Below are positions 1 to 8,235 of a stretch of 64,000 nucleotides of DNA, one piece after another. The DNA lies in NCBI GenBank assembly GCA_026004975.1, contig BPKE01000002.1, positions 248,001 through 312,000 of the forward strand, written 5' to 3'. Source of the stretch: Gammaproteobacteria bacterium (GTDB lineage Bacteria; Pseudomonadota; Gammaproteobacteria; HTCC5015). Position 1 is the first letter of the stretch; each line of letters starts with the position of its first letter. The translations under genes were made by a program, and so were the position numbers. The notes beneath the pieces were generated by a model. That model did no database searches. It worked only from the letters and a program-made list of their open reading frames with translations, and was not told the origin of the DNA.

Positions 1-502
1 CGCCGCCGAGCGGCTCGGCAAGCGCGTGCGCGTGGCCGAGGTGCTGGCCGTCCGCCAGGACTACCAGCACCAGCAGCTCGTCATCGACAAGGGCGCCGCC
101 GACGGCGTCCATGTCGGCCAGGCGGTGCTCGACGCCGAGGGCGTCATGGGCCAGGTGATCGGCGTCGCCGACCACAGCGCCACGGTGCTGCTCATCTCCG
201 ACCCGGAGCACCGGATTCCCGTGCAGAACATCCGCAACGGCGTGCGCAGCCTCGCCCAGGGCAAGGGTGACCCGCGCGAGCTCGACCTGCTTTACGTGAC
301 CCCGCACACCGATCTGCGCCCCGGCGACCTGCTGGTCACTTCGGGCCTGGGGGGGCGTTTCCCGGCGAATTACCCGGTGGCCCGGGTGGACCGTTTCGAG
401 GCGGTCCCCGGCGATCCCTATGCGCGGGTGACCGCCCGCCCGCTGGCCGGCCTGGACCGCAGCCGCGAGGTGATCCTGGTGTGGCCGGAGACGCGCCGAT
501 GA
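1..502 (+). CDS. mreC: Rod shape-determining protein MreC, C-terminal part
   Basis: This is the 3' part of mreC; the frame is open to the left edge of the window, so the N-terminal membrane anchor and coiled coil are missing. MreC is a periplasmic scaffold of the elongasome that links MreB and MreD to cell-wall synthases. The visible part shows the MreC beta-domain pattern: VIDKGAADGVHVGQAV, the MGQV turn, and LLVTSGLGGRFPANYPVARV near the end. The stop overlaps the mreD start (ATGA), as expected for an mreBCD operon. Identification is confident; only the length is incomplete. Confidence 0.95.
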   Translation, partial: AAERLGKRVRVAEVLAVRQDYQHQQLVIDKGAADGVHVGQAVLDAEGVMGQVIGVADHSATVLLISDPEHRIPVQNIRNGVRSLAQGKGDPRELDLLYVTPHTDLRPGDLLVTSGLGGRFPANYPVARVDRFEAVPGDPYARVTARPLAGLDRSREVILVWPETRR

Positions 503-972
503 ACACCCCGGCCGGCCGCATCCTGCGTCTGCACGGCAGCCTGCTGCTGGCCCTGCTGCTCACCCTGACACCGCTGCCGGGCAGTGGTCTGGGCATGTGG
601 CCGGAGTGGCCGGCGCTGGTGCTGGCCTGGTGGTGCGCCCACCATCCCGGCCGGGTCGGGCTGGGCACGGCGCTGGCCTGGGGTTTGCTGCTGGACCTCG
701 CCCTGGGCACGCTGCTCGGCCAGCACGCCCTCGGGCTGCTGTGGATCGCCTACGTGGTGCTGCGCCAGCACAGCCGCTTCCGGCTCTATCCGCTGCTGCA
801 ACAGGCGCTCGTCGTCGCCGCCCTGGTCGCGGTCGAACGGCTGGTGTTCCTGTGGCTCTACGGCATCGCCGACCGGCCGGTGCAACAGCTCGGCCCTTAC
901 GCCCTGCCGGTGCTGAGCAGCGCCCTCGTCTGGCCGCTGATCGACGGGAGCCTGCGACGCTGGACACGGTGA
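499..972 (+). CDS. mreD: Rod shape-determining protein MreD
   Basis: MreD is a small inner-membrane partner of MreC in lateral cell-wall elongation. The 157-residue product is almost wholly hydrophobic, with about five membrane segments and the family-like stretch LGQHALGLLWIAYVVLRQHSR. The ATG at 499 overlaps the mreC stop, so it is preferred to the in-frame GTG at 481, which lies inside mreC. The 3' end overlaps the GTG start of rsmJ. The penicillin-binding protein and RodA genes that often follow mreD are not found here. Confidence 0.93.
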   Translation: MNTPAGRILRLHGSLLLALLLTLTPLPGSGLGMWPEWPALVLAWWCAHHPGRVGLGTALAWGLLLDLALGTLLGQHALGLLWIAYVVLRQHSRFRLYPLLQQALVVAALVAVERLVFLWLYGIADRPVQQLGPYALPVLSSALVWPLIDGSLRRWTR

Positions 973-1727
973 ACGCGATCGGCGTGTACTGCGCCGCCGC
1001 CGACCGGCGCGAGGCCGCCGCGGGACTGGCCGCGCGCTGGGGCTTGCCCTGGCTGACCGCGCCACCGGCCGCGCCCCACCTGTGCTACGACGCGGCGGGC
1101 CTGGCCCTGGCCGGCGGGCCGGACGATCCCCCGCCGCTGCGCCTGGACTTCGACGCCCTGGCCCGCCGCCGCCGCGGCGCCGAACCCTTGTTGCGGGCGG
1201 TGGGCGCGCGTCCCGGCCTGACGGTGCTCGACGCCACCGCCGGTCTGGCCCGGGACGCGTTCCTGCTCGCCCGGGCCGGCTGCCGGGTGACCGCCGTCGA
1301 GCGCCTCGCGGCGCTGCTGGCGCTGGTCGACGAGGCCCTGGCGCGCTGCCGCGAACAGACCGCGGCCGCGGCACGCCTGCGGCTGCTGGCCGGCGACGCC
1401 ATGGACCGGCTGCGCCGCTGGCACGGCGCCCCACCGGCGGTCGTCTACCTCGATCCCATGTACGAACCGGACACCGCCCGGCGCGGGGCGGTGAAAAAGG
1501 ACGCGCAGTGGTTGCGCCGCCTGGCCGGCGAGGAGGCGGCGCCGGCAGCCTGGCTCGGGGCGGCGCTCGAGCTGGCGGCCGAGCGCGTGGTGGTCAAGCG
1601 CCACCGGAACGCGCCGCCGCTGGGCGGGCGGCCGCCGGACTGGCGGGTCGGCGGACGGCGCACCCGTTTCGACGTCTACCGCGTCCGGAGGACGACGACA
1701 TGCACCGCAGAATCGAACGCGCGATGA
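969..1727 (+). CDS. rsmJ: 16S rRNA (guanine1516-N2)-methyltransferase RsmJ
   Basis: RsmJ methylates N2 of G1516 in 16S rRNA using S-adenosylmethionine. The protein is 252 residues, close to the usual 250. A Rossmann SAM site is visible as VLDATAGLARDAFLLARAG, followed by the catalytic-type motif YLDPMYEPD and the family hallmark VVVKRHRNAPPLGG near the C-terminus. The GTG start at 969 overlaps the mreD stop (GTGA), so the gene is probably translated from the mre transcript. Its 3' end overlaps the next gene. Confidence 0.93.
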   Translation: MNAIGVYCAAADRREAAAGLAARWGLPWLTAPPAAPHLCYDAAGLALAGGPDDPPPLRLDFDALARRRRGAEPLLRAVGARPGLTVLDATAGLARDAFLLARAGCRVTAVERLAALLALVDEALARCREQTAAAARLRLLAGDAMDRLRRWHGAPPAVVYLDPMYEPDTARRGAVKKDAQWLRRLAGEEAAPAAWLGAALELAAERVVVKRHRNAPPLGGRPPDWRVGGRRTRFDVYRVRRTTTCTAESNAR

Positions 1728-2119
1728 TCGTCTACGCCGGCGTCGCCGGCGCCCTGGGCGTCATCGCCCTGGCCGTCGGCGCGCACGCCCCGCCGGGATG
1801 GCTGCCGCCGCCGCGCCTGGACGCCTGGCGCCAGGCGGCGCTGCTGCAGGTCCTGCACGCCCCCGCCCTGCTCGCCGTCGCGGCCCTGAGCGGGCGCCTG
1901 CACCCGACCTTAGGCCGCTTGGCGCAATGGGGCTTCGCCCTCGGCCTGCCGCTGTTCTGCCTGCCCGTCTACGGCTGGGCGGCGACGGGCTGGCGGGCGG
2001 CGGCGCGCGCCGCACCCCTGGGCGGGCTCACCTTGATCGCCGCCTGGTCGCTGCTGGCGGTCGCCGGCGCGCTCGGGACGGGGCGGGCCGGGCCGCCGGA
2101 CGCCGACGGGCCGCAGTGA
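1700..2119 (+). CDS. DUF423 family small membrane protein
   Basis: This 139-residue protein has four hydrophobic segments and resembles the DUF423 (YgdD-type) family. The early motif LAVGAH matches the family GAFGAH, a central LLQVLHAPALLAV matches the YQAFHTLAIL position, and APLGGLTLIAAWSLLAVAGA matches the last helix. The ATG at 1700 has a GGAGG about 8 bases upstream inside rsmJ; an in-frame ATG at 1724 is less likely. The function of the family is unknown. The overlap with rsmJ suggests co-transcription. Confidence 0.8.
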   Translation: MHRRIERAMIVYAGVAGALGVIALAVGAHAPPGWLPPPRLDAWRQAALLQVLHAPALLAVAALSGRLHPTLGRLAQWGFALGLPLFCLPVYGWAATGWRAAARAAPLGGLTLIAAWSLLAVAGALGTGRAGPPDADGPQ

Positions 2120-2126
2120 GCGGCCC

Positions 2127-2435
2127 TCAGCGCGGCTCGACCTCGCCCAGCTCGGCGGCGTCTTCTTTGGGACGCGGGGCGCCGGCGCGCGCCTTCGAGC
2201 CCTTGGCGATGGCGTCGATCAGCTCGGCCTTGTTCATCCGCCGCCCGGCGTCGGGACCGGCAGGGGCGGTCGGCCGTGCACCGGGCGTCGGCGACGACCC
2301 GCTCGGCTCGGACGCGTGCGCCCCCTGGTGCTCACCACTGCCCAGGACCGAATCGATCAGCGCTTCGGCGGCGACACCACCGCTGGCCAATCCCGCGGCG
2401 AGCAAGACACCCAGACACTTGGCTTTCTTCGACAT
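2127..2435 (-). CDS. Small exported protein with an HU-like N-terminal motif at its C-terminal end
   Basis: No family is recognised. The 102-residue product starts MSKKAKCLGVLLAAGLASGG, which looks like a signal peptide, and continues with a low-complexity Ser/Pro/Gly region. It then has MNKAELIDAIAKGSK near residue 68, which reads like the first helix of a histone-like HU protein. The rest of HU is absent; the protein ends about 20 residues later. An AGAGGAG ribosome site lies 6 bases before the ATG at 2435, supporting a real gene. It converges on the DUF423 gene. Confidence 0.6.
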   Translation of the reverse strand: MSKKAKCLGVLLAAGLASGGVAAEALIDSVLGSGEHQGAHASEPSGSSPTPGARPTAPAGPDAGRRMNKAELIDAIAKGSKARAGAPRPKEDAAELGEVEPR

Positions 2436-2567
2436 GACGGTCTCCTCTCTCGATCCTCGACGGCGAAACGGCCGTGCGCCGGGTAGGTCGCCGGCGGACT
2501 CCGAACGGTTCACCTCTTGCACGGGCGGACCGCCGTCCCCATGCTGAAGCGGCGCAGGAGACCGCCC

Positions 2568-2768
2568 ATGCAAAAAGCGCTGTTGATCCTCGGCCTGCTG
2601 TGCCTGCTGCTGGCGGCCTTGTGGCCGTGGCTCGGCAAGCTGCCGCTCGGCCGCCTGCCGGGCGACATCGTCATCGACCGCCCCGGCCTGAAAATCTACA
2701 TCCCCGTCACCAGCATGGCGCTGGTGAGCCTGCTGTTGTCCCTGCTCTTCTCCCTCTGGCGGCGCTGA
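2568..2768 (+). CDS. DUF2905 family small membrane protein
   Basis: This 66-residue protein matches the DUF2905 family end to end. It has an N-terminal membrane helix, the conserved LGKLPLGRLPGDIVIDRPG centre, then KIYIPVTSMALVSLLLSLL as a second helix and a short basic tail. The ATG at 2568 follows an AGGAG about 8 bases upstream. Function is unknown for the family. It is divergent from the small exported protein and converges on the reductase gene at 2770. Confidence 0.88.
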   Translation: MQKALLILGLLCLLLAALWPWLGKLPLGRLPGDIVIDRPGLKIYIPVTSMALVSLLLSLLFSLWRR

Positions 2769-2769
2769 G

Positions 2770-3777
2770 TCAACCTCGAGGGGCGGCGCCGACGGCGATC
2801 ACGTAGCGCCCGTCGACGGCGCCCGCCCGCAGGCGCTCGGCGGCGGCCGGCACCGCGTCGAGGCCGATCACCCCGGCCACCATCCGGTCCAGCCCCGAAG
2901 GCCGCCAGGGCCCGGCGAGCTGCTGCCACAACCACCGCCGCAGATCGGCCGCGGTCGCCGAGGAATCGACCCCCAGCAGGGCGACGCCGCGCAGGATGAA
3001 CGGCATGACCGTCGTCTTCAGCTCACTGCCGGCCGCAAGCCCCACCGCGACGACGTTGCCGCGCCGGCACAGGCAACGGGTGATCCAGGCGAGATAGGGG
3101 CCGCCGAGGTTGTCGATCGCGCCGCCCCAGCGGCCGCTGAGCAGCGGCCGCTCGTCGTCCAGTTCGGCGACGGCGCGGTCGACGATCTCGATCGCACCCA
3201 GCGCGCGCAGGCGCGCCGCGGCGGTCGGCTTGCCGGTCATCGCCGTCACGGCGAAGCCCTGGTCGGCGAGCAAGTTGACGGCGAAACCACCGACCCCGCC
3301 GCTCGCCCCGGTGACCAGCATGGGGCCGCGCTCGGGCCGCTGGTCATTGTCGAGCAGGCGCTTGTAGGCCAGCGCCGCGGTGAAGCCCGCGGTGCCCAGC
3401 GCCATCGCCTGGAAGGTGTCCAGGCCGGGCGGCAGGGGCACCACCCAGTCCGCCGGCACCACCAGGCCGGTGCACCAGCCGCCGTCGTGGGTCTGCCCGA
3501 GCTCGTAGCCGGTGACCAGCACTTTCTGACCGGGGACGAAATCGGGACTGGCCGACTCGACCACCTCCCCGGCCGCATCGATGCCGCCGACCAGCGGCAC
3601 GCGCTTGACGACGCCCGGGTGGCCGGCCAGGGCGAGCGCGTCCTTGTAGTTCAGGCTGGAATATTCGACGGCGATCGCCACCTCGCCGGGCGCAGGCGCG
3701 CGCGGCGGCCGCTCGACCAACGCCACCCGCGGCGCCGGCGCCAGGGCCTGGATTTCCAGGGCGCGCCAGGGGCGCAT
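2770..3777 (-). CDS. acuI: Acrylyl-CoA reductase (NADPH), AcuI/YhdH family
   Basis: This is a zinc-free medium-chain dehydrogenase/reductase of 335 residues. AcuI/YhdH proteins reduce acrylyl-CoA to propionyl-CoA with NADPH and protect cells from toxic acrylyl-CoA. Family features seen are SSLNYKDALALAG near residue 40, the GIDAAGEVV segment, the nucleotide-binding MLVTGASGGVGGFAVNLLA, and AIDNLGGPYLAWI where other quinone oxidoreductases differ. It begins 4 bases after the slipin stop, so it is probably the last gene of an nfeD-slipin-acuI operon. Confidence 0.88.
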   Translation of the reverse strand: MRPWRALEIQALAPAPRVALVERPPRAPAPGEVAIAVEYSSLNYKDALALAGHPGVVKRVPLVGGIDAAGEVVESASPDFVPGQKVLVTGYELGQTHDGGWCTGLVVPADWVVPLPPGLDTFQAMALGTAGFTAALAYKRLLDNDQRPERGPMLVTGASGGVGGFAVNLLADQGFAVTAMTGKPTAAARLRALGAIEIVDRAVAELDDERPLLSGRWGGAIDNLGGPYLAWITRCLCRRGNVVAVGLAAGSELKTTVMPFILRGVALLGVDSSATAADLRRWLWQQLAGPWRPSGLDRMVAGVIGLDAVPAAAERLRAGAVDGRYVIAVGAAPRG

Positions 3778-3781
3778 CGCC

Positions 3782-4540
3782 TCAGGCGCCCTCGCGCAGG
3801 CTGTCGCGCAACAAGGGCTTGATCAGGTCGATGGGCAGCGGGAAGACGATCGTCGAGGACGCCTCGCTGCTCATGTCGTTGAGCGTCTGCAAATAACGCA
3901 GCGTCAAGGCCTGCGGCTGCTGGGCGATCACGGCCGCCGCCTTGGCGAGCATTTCCGAGGCCTGCAGTTCGCCCTCGGCGTGGATGATCTTGGCGCGGCG
4001 CTCGCGCTCGGCCTCGGCCTGGCGGGCGATGGCGCGGATCATGCTCTCGTTGAGGTCGATGTGCTTGATCTCGACGTTGGAGACCTTGATGCCCCAGGCG
4101 TCGGTGTGCTGGTCCACGCTCTCCTGGATGTCCAGGTTCAACTTCTCGCGCTCGGCGAGCATCTCGTCCAGATCGTGTTTGCCGAGCACCGCGCGCAGCG
4201 TGGTCTGGGCGAGCTGGCTGGTCGCCGCGTAGTAGTTTTCCACGTTGATGATCGCCTTCTGCGGATCGACCACCCGGAAGTACAACACGGCGTTGACCTT
4301 CACCGTGACGTTGTCGCGGGAGATCACGTCCTGGGGCGGCACGTCCATCACCACCGTGCGCAGGTCGACCCGCACCATTTGTTGCACCACGGGCAGCACG
4401 ATCTTCAGCCCCGGCTCATAGACGGACTGGAAACGGCCGAGGAAGAACACCACGCCGCGCTCGTACTCGGGGATCACGCGCAGCGACGAGAGAACGACGA
4501 TCAGGATGATCGCCGCGGGAACGATGATGCCGGTCACCAT
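3782..4540 (-). CDS. Slipin (stomatin/SPFH family) membrane protein
   Basis: The 252-residue protein has one N-terminal membrane helix followed by an SPFH/band-7 domain. Typical stomatin words are [37 protein letters not shown], and a charged coiled-coil with [19 protein letters not shown]. Slipins form oligomeric membrane scaffolds. Partnership with NfeD-type proteins is known from paired genes, and the long NfeD gene lies just 12 bases upstream here. A GAGGAGG ribosome site precedes the ATG at 4540. Confidence 0.93.
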   Translation of the reverse strand: MVTGIIVPAAIILIVVLSSLRVIPEYERGVVFFLGRFQSVYEPGLKIVLPVVQQMVRVDLRTVVMDVPPQDVISRDNVTVKVNAVLYFRVVDPQKAIINVENYYAATSQLAQTTLRAVLGKHDLDEMLAEREKLNLDIQESVDQHTDAWGIKVSNVEIKHIDLNESMIRAIARQAEAERERRAKIIHAEGELQASEMLAKAAAVIAQQPQALTLRYLQTLNDMSSEASSTIVFPLPIDLIKPLLRDSLREGA

Positions 4541-4552
4541 GGTTCTGCCTCC

Positions 4553-5992
4553 TCAGGAAGAAAACGACGGATCGGGCGCCGCGCCGTCGGCGAGGGGCTC
4601 GACCTCGAGCCGCAGCCCGTCGACGCGGGTCACGCGCAGGCGCTGCCCGCGCCGGACCGGAGACGCGCTGCGGGCCTTCCACAACTCGCCGCGGACGCGC
4701 ACGTAACCTTCCCCTTCGAAATCGCCCTCGGCCACCACCTCGGCGCCGACCAGCTCCTCGCGTCCGGCCAGCGGCGGGCGGCGGCGCAGGCGGATGAGCA
4801 TGCCCACCACCCAGCCGAACAGCAGCAGGGCGGCGAGCGCATTGCCGAGGATCAGCGGCAGCGAGACGGCGTATCCTTCCTCGTCGAGCAGGATCACCGA
4901 GCCGATCGTGAAGGCCACCACGCCGCCCAGGCCGAGAATGCCGAAACTGGGGGCGAAGGCCTCGCCGACCATGAAAGCGATGCCGAGCAGCATCAGAGCC
5001 AGGCCGGCGTAGTTCACCGGCAGCACCTGCAGGGCATACAGCCCGAGCAGCAGACAGATGCCGCCGATGACGCCGGGCACGATCATGCCGGGATTGATGA
5101 ATTCGTAGATCAAGCCGTACAGGCCGAGCATCATCAGCATGTAGGCCACGTTCGGGTCGGTCAGCACCGACAACAGGCGGATCCGCCAATCGGGCTCGAC
5201 CGTCACACGCGGCGCCCCGGCCAGCGCCAGGACGACCTCCCGGCCGCCGTCGAGCCGCACCCGGCGGCCGTCGAGCGCCGCGAGCAGGGCGTCCAGGTCC
5301 GGAGCGATGAGGTCGATCACGCCCATCGCCGCGGCCTGCTCGGCCGACAGGCTGGCCGCTTCGCGCACCGCCTTATCCGCCCATTCGGCGTTGCGGCCGC
5401 GCAGTTCGGCCAGGGCCCGCAGGTAGGCTGCCGCATCGTTGACCGCCTTGCGCTCGAGCGCGCCGCCCGCTTCGGCGACGGGCCGCCCCGCCCGGCCCTT
5501 TTCCCGATCGTCGGCTTTCCCGCCCTCGGCCGCCCCATGCGGCTCGGGCGCACCGGGCCGCTCCGGCGGCTTGGGCGGTTCGCCGAGCTGCACCGGGGTC
5601 GCCGCACCCAGGTTGGTCGCCGGCGCCATCGCCGCGATGTGGGCCGCGTACAACAAATACGTGCCGGCGCTCGCGGCGCGGGCGCCTTGCGGCGCCACGT
5701 AGACCGCCACCGGCACCGGCGAACCCAGCACGGCGCGGATGATGTCGCGCATCGCCGAGTCCAGCCCGCCGGGCGTGTCGAGCTGGATCACCATTAGGGC
5801 GGCACCGGCCGCCGCCGCATCGGCCAGGCCGTCGCGCAGGAACTCGGCGGTCGCCGGCCCGATCGCGCCCTTGACCGTGAGCACCCACACGGCCCCCGCG
5901 CCCGGCGCCCCGGTGTTGCCGGCCGGCGAGCCGAACGACGCGCCGAGCGCCAACCCCAACCCCAGTAGAAACCCGCTCCATACCCGGCGCAT
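4553..5992 (-). CDS. Long-form NfeD: membrane-bound ClpP-class serine protease
   Basis: The 479-residue product has a signal peptide and a ClpP/crotonase-like protease domain: VLTVKGAIGPATAEFL, then MVIQLDTPGGL, and AASAGTYLLYAA with the presumed nucleophile Ser. About four membrane helices follow, then a C-terminal OB-fold (NfeD) domain with ELVGAEVVAEGDF and GYVRVRGELW. Such 1510-N type proteases are known to work with the adjacent stomatin. A charged insert of about 50 residues after the NLGAATPV segment (Pro/Glu/Gly rich) is variable in the family. The start at 5992 gives a clean signal peptide. Confidence 0.9.
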   Translation of the reverse strand: MRRVWSGFLLGLGLALGASFGSPAGNTGAPGAGAVWVLTVKGAIGPATAEFLRDGLADAAAAGAALMVIQLDTPGGLDSAMRDIIRAVLGSPVPVAVYVAPQGARAASAGTYLLYAAHIAAMAPATNLGAATPVQLGEPPKPPERPGAPEPHGAAEGGKADDREKGRAGRPVAEAGGALERKAVNDAAAYLRALAELRGRNAEWADKAVREAASLSAEQAAAMGVIDLIAPDLDALLAALDGRRVRLDGGREVVLALAGAPRVTVEPDWRIRLLSVLTDPNVAYMLMMLGLYGLIYEFINPGMIVPGVIGGICLLLGLYALQVLPVNYAGLALMLLGIAFMVGEAFAPSFGILGLGGVVAFTIGSVILLDEEGYAVSLPLILGNALAALLLFGWVVGMLIRLRRRPPLAGREELVGAEVVAEGDFEGEGYVRVRGELWKARSASPVRRGQRLRVTRVDGLRLEVEPLADGAAPDPSFSS

Positions 5993-6100
5993 CGTCCTGC
6001 CCCGTTCGCCATGGGTTCGCCGCCATTGTACGCGCTTGCCGGGGCAAGGGAACCCGGCGACAATGCCGGCGTCACAAGGCGCGATGCGAGGTCGAGTGGA

Positions 6101-6541
6101 ATGGACGCTCTGCAGCCGATTCTGCGCCGCGAGCTGACGGCCGCCGCGCCGCCGCGCCTGCTGATCGGCGGGCCGCTGCAGCCCTTGGCCGGCGCCGACG
6201 ACCGCTGCTGCGATCCCGAAGCGGCGCTGACCGAGCCCTTCACCCGGCGCTACGATCTCGGCGTGTTCTGGGACGAGGGCCGCCTGGCGCCGGGCGAGAC
6301 GCGCCGGCTGCTGGCGCGCCTGCGCGACCTGTACTGTGCACGGGTGCTGGCGGTCGCCGGCCCCGGTGCGGCGCTCGTCGACGCGAACGAGTGGCGCGCC
6401 CTGGGCTACGCGCGAGAGACCCGCCTGGCGGGGGAGACGGCCTTGTACGTCTTCGACGTCCGGCACTACAAACCGGTGCCCGACTGGTTCAACCCGAAAA
6501 ACTGGGCGCACCCGGAGCTGTGGGACAAATACCGCTGGTGA
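6101..6541 (+). CDS. DUF6231-like conserved protein
   Basis: The 146-residue protein resembles the DUF6231 family known from Pseudomonas and relatives, which are uncharacterised. It has an alpha/beta N-terminal part with YDLGVFWDEGRL and ARVLAVAGPGAAL, and an aromatic C-terminal signature PDWFNPKNWAHPELWDKYRW. The ATG at 6101 is preceded by GAGTGG. Its stop overlaps the start of the ATPase gene (TGATG), so the two are probably co-translated. Function is not known. Confidence 0.65.
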   Translation: MDALQPILRRELTAAAPPRLLIGGPLQPLAGADDRCCDPEAALTEPFTRRYDLGVFWDEGRLAPGETRRLLARLRDLYCARVLAVAGPGAALVDANEWRALGYARETRLAGETALYVFDVRHYKPVPDWFNPKNWAHPELWDKYRW

Positions 6542-7398
6542 TGAGCGACCTGCGCCGCCGCATGGCGGAATTCGGCTTCGAGTCGAACGAACGCTACGAC
6601 TACGTGGTGCGCTGCCTGACCAGCGCGCCGGGCCCGGCCCTGCGCTGCCTGAACATCGAGGGCGAAGGCGGCCGGCGCAAGACGGCCTTCGCCACCGCCC
6701 TGGCGCACGCCCTGGAGCCGAGCCACGTCGTCTACCACGATTTCTCCCAGAGCGAGCCGGAACCGGCGCCGGAGCCGGCGTCCCCCGAGGGCGGCCCGCG
6801 CCAGCCGCCCGTCGGGCGCCTCGACCGGGCGATGAGCGACGTGTGCGCCTTCAGCGAGGCGGACAAGACCGTGCTCATCCTCGACCAGTTGCACCAGGCC
6901 GAATTCAAGACCCACATCCGCCTGTGGCGCTTCCTGGTCAGCCACGAGTGGCGTTACGGCGACGCGGTGTTCTACGCCAACCGCAACAACCTGTTCGTGT
7001 TCTTGATCTCCGAGGAGCCGCTCTACCACGCCCTGCAGAAGAACAGCTTCAAGGTGTGGGTGGCCGGCGGCAACACGGCGCGCAGCCCGTACACGCCGGA
7101 GGAGCTCGGCCTGCCGCCCCAGGCCGCGCCCCTGCTCGAGGCCCTGCACGAGGCCTTCGAAACGTTGGGGGCCTTTCCCACCGAATCCGAATACCGCAAA
7201 ATCCTGCACGACATCGAGCGCAACGTGCGCTCCATCGACGACCTGAAGCAGTCGATCTACGGCTGGACCGAGAGCGTCGACCGCGAGCGCCTGAACGGCG
7301 ACGCCCCGCGCGAAGCGCTGGCGGCGGTCATGCGCTGCATCGAGGACTACCTGGGGGTCGAAGAGGTGGAACTCGGTCCAGCGCCCGAAGGCGAATGA
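6541..7398 (+). CDS. ATPase-like protein with a degenerate P-loop
   Basis: The 285-residue protein looks like a P-loop NTPase with an altered Walker A, GEGGRRKT, in which Arg replaces the last Gly of GxxxxGKT. A Walker-B-like TVLILDQLHQ, a KTHIRLWRFLVSHEW segment and a possible sensor FLISEEPLYHAL follow. A Pro/Glu/Ala-rich insertion lies near residues 65-90. The gene overlaps the DUF6231-like gene upstream and ends just before the BolA gene, forming a compact trio. I do not recognise a named function; a loader or regulator role would be guesswork. Confidence 0.6.
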   Translation: MSDLRRRMAEFGFESNERYDYVVRCLTSAPGPALRCLNIEGEGGRRKTAFATALAHALEPSHVVYHDFSQSEPEPAPEPASPEGGPRQPPVGRLDRAMSDVCAFSEADKTVLILDQLHQAEFKTHIRLWRFLVSHEWRYGDAVFYANRNNLFVFLISEEPLYHALQKNSFKVWVAGGNTARSPYTPEELGLPPQAAPLLEALHEAFETLGAFPTESEYRKILHDIERNVRSIDDLKQSIYGWTESVDRERLNGDAPREALAAVMRCIEDYLGVEEVELGPAPEGE

Positions 7399-8045
7399 AG
7401 GAGGGCAGCGACGGCATGAGCGCCGTGGACGACGACGAACTGCGCCGGCGGCTCGCGGCCGCCTTTCCCGATGCGCGCATCGAGGTCGAAGGGGACGGCT
7501 ACCATTACCGGCTGCGCATCGTCGACGCCGGCTTCGAGGGCCAGAACAGCGTCGCCCGCCACCGCCGCGTGTACGCGCCGCTGGCCGAGCTCATCGCCGA
7601 CGGCCGCCTGCACGCGCTGCACATCACCGCCCTCACCCCGCAGGAAGCCGGCGACGCCTAGGACGGTCAACGCCGCCACGCCCAGCGCCGCCGCCCGCAG
7701 GCTCCGGCGCAGCCCGCGCAGGCGCAACAGCAGGCGGTATTCGCGGTACAAACGGTCGTGCGCCGCCGCGCCCGCCCGCGCCAGGGCCCGCCAGGGCGCG
7801 GCGCCGGCATCGCCCAACACCGCCTGCCCCGCCAGGCGCCGCGCGCTGCTGCGCGCAAGCACCGCGTCCAGGCGTTCGAGGCGCGCGCGGCAACCATCCA
7901 AGGCGCGCAACGCCGCCTCCGACCGCATGCCGCCGAACAGCGCGCGCCGCCGGCCGCGGCCGAACACGGCCGCGTGGATGCGGCGGATGTCGCGGCGCAC
8001 ACGGCGGTAACGCGACAACAAACGGTCGGCCGGAACGGCGCCCAT
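7347..8045 (-). CDS. Hypothetical Arg-rich protein with one membrane helix, 3' end doubtful
   Basis: No family is recognised. The ATG at 8045 has a strong AGGAGAG ribosome site 8 bases upstream, which supports a real gene. The first about 125 residues are basic and helical (RYRRVRRDIRRIHAAVFGR and LYREYRLLLRLRGLRRSL), followed by a membrane helix AAALGVAALTVLGVAGF. After that the frame runs antisense through bolA and into the end of the ATPase gene, which is unlikely to be native. A frameshift near 7665-7710 would end the protein near 7667. Only the part above about 7665 should be trusted. Confidence 0.4.
   Translation of the reverse strand: MGAVPADRLLSRYRRVRRDIRRIHAAVFGRGRRRALFGGMRSEAALRALDGCRARLERLDAVLARSSARRLAGQAVLGDAGAAPWRALARAGAAAHDRLYREYRLLLRLRGLRRSLRAAALGVAALTVLGVAGFLRGEGGDVQRVQAAVGDELGQRRVHAAVAGDAVLALEAGVDDAQPVMVAVPFDLDARIGKGGREPPAQFVVVHGAHAVAALLHSPSGAGPSSTSSTPR
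7416..7661 (+). CDS. ibaG: BolA/IbaG family protein
   Basis: The 81-residue product matches BolA-like IbaG (YrbA) proteins: RIEVEGDGYHYRLRIVDAGF, the RHRRVYAPL segment, and IADGRLHALHITALTP at the end. These proteins pair with monothiol glutaredoxins and handle [2Fe-2S] clusters. The start at ATG 7416 has a GGAGG upstream; an earlier ATG at 7395 lacks one. Unlike many genomes, it is not next to murA but follows the odd ATPase gene. Assignment to IbaG rather than BolA is based on the ITALTP ending. Confidence 0.85.
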   Translation: MSAVDDDELRRRLAAAFPDARIEVEGDGYHYRLRIVDAGFEGQNSVARHRRVYAPLAELIADGRLHALHITALTPQEAGDA

Positions 8046-8144
8046 GGCGTCTCTCCTCGCGTTGAGGTGCCCGCAAGTACAACAGGGCCCGGTCGGCCGC
8101 GCCATCGTCCATTCGGGGGAACCCGTATCCGCAAGGGCGGCGGC

Positions 8145-8173
8145 TTGCCGCCGCCGCCCCCAGCCACTAGGCT
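8145..8173 (+). promoter_or_regulatory. Candidate sigma-70 promoter for the cfa-like gene
   Basis: TTGCCG at 8145-8150 and TAGGCT at 8168-8173 are separated by 17 bases and lie about 60 bases before the methyltransferase start. The -35 hexamer overlaps a GC-rich inverted repeat (GGCGGCGGC / GCCGCCGCC, about 8137-8158). It is a by-eye match only. Confidence 0.35.
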
Positions 8174-8235
8174 AGCGACCGTAGCGGCCCGCCCGGGCCG
8201 GAAACGAGCCAGGCCGAAACGAGGGGGATCCGACG

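Noticed and set aside
2127-2230. An independent small HU gene starting at the internal MNKAEL
   Set aside because: Only about 35 codons remain to the stop and the HU arm region is absent. There is no separate ribosome site.
8137-8158. GC-rich inverted repeat before the cfa-like gene read as a terminator
   Set aside because: It has no T-run on either strand and overlaps the best -35 candidate. It was kept only as a note to the promoter.
7633-8167. Two other minus-strand open frames over the same region as the hypothetical Arg-rich gene
   Set aside because: They lack ribosome sites, and their sequences are Arg/Ala/Trp-rich shadows of the frame that has the AGGAGAG site.
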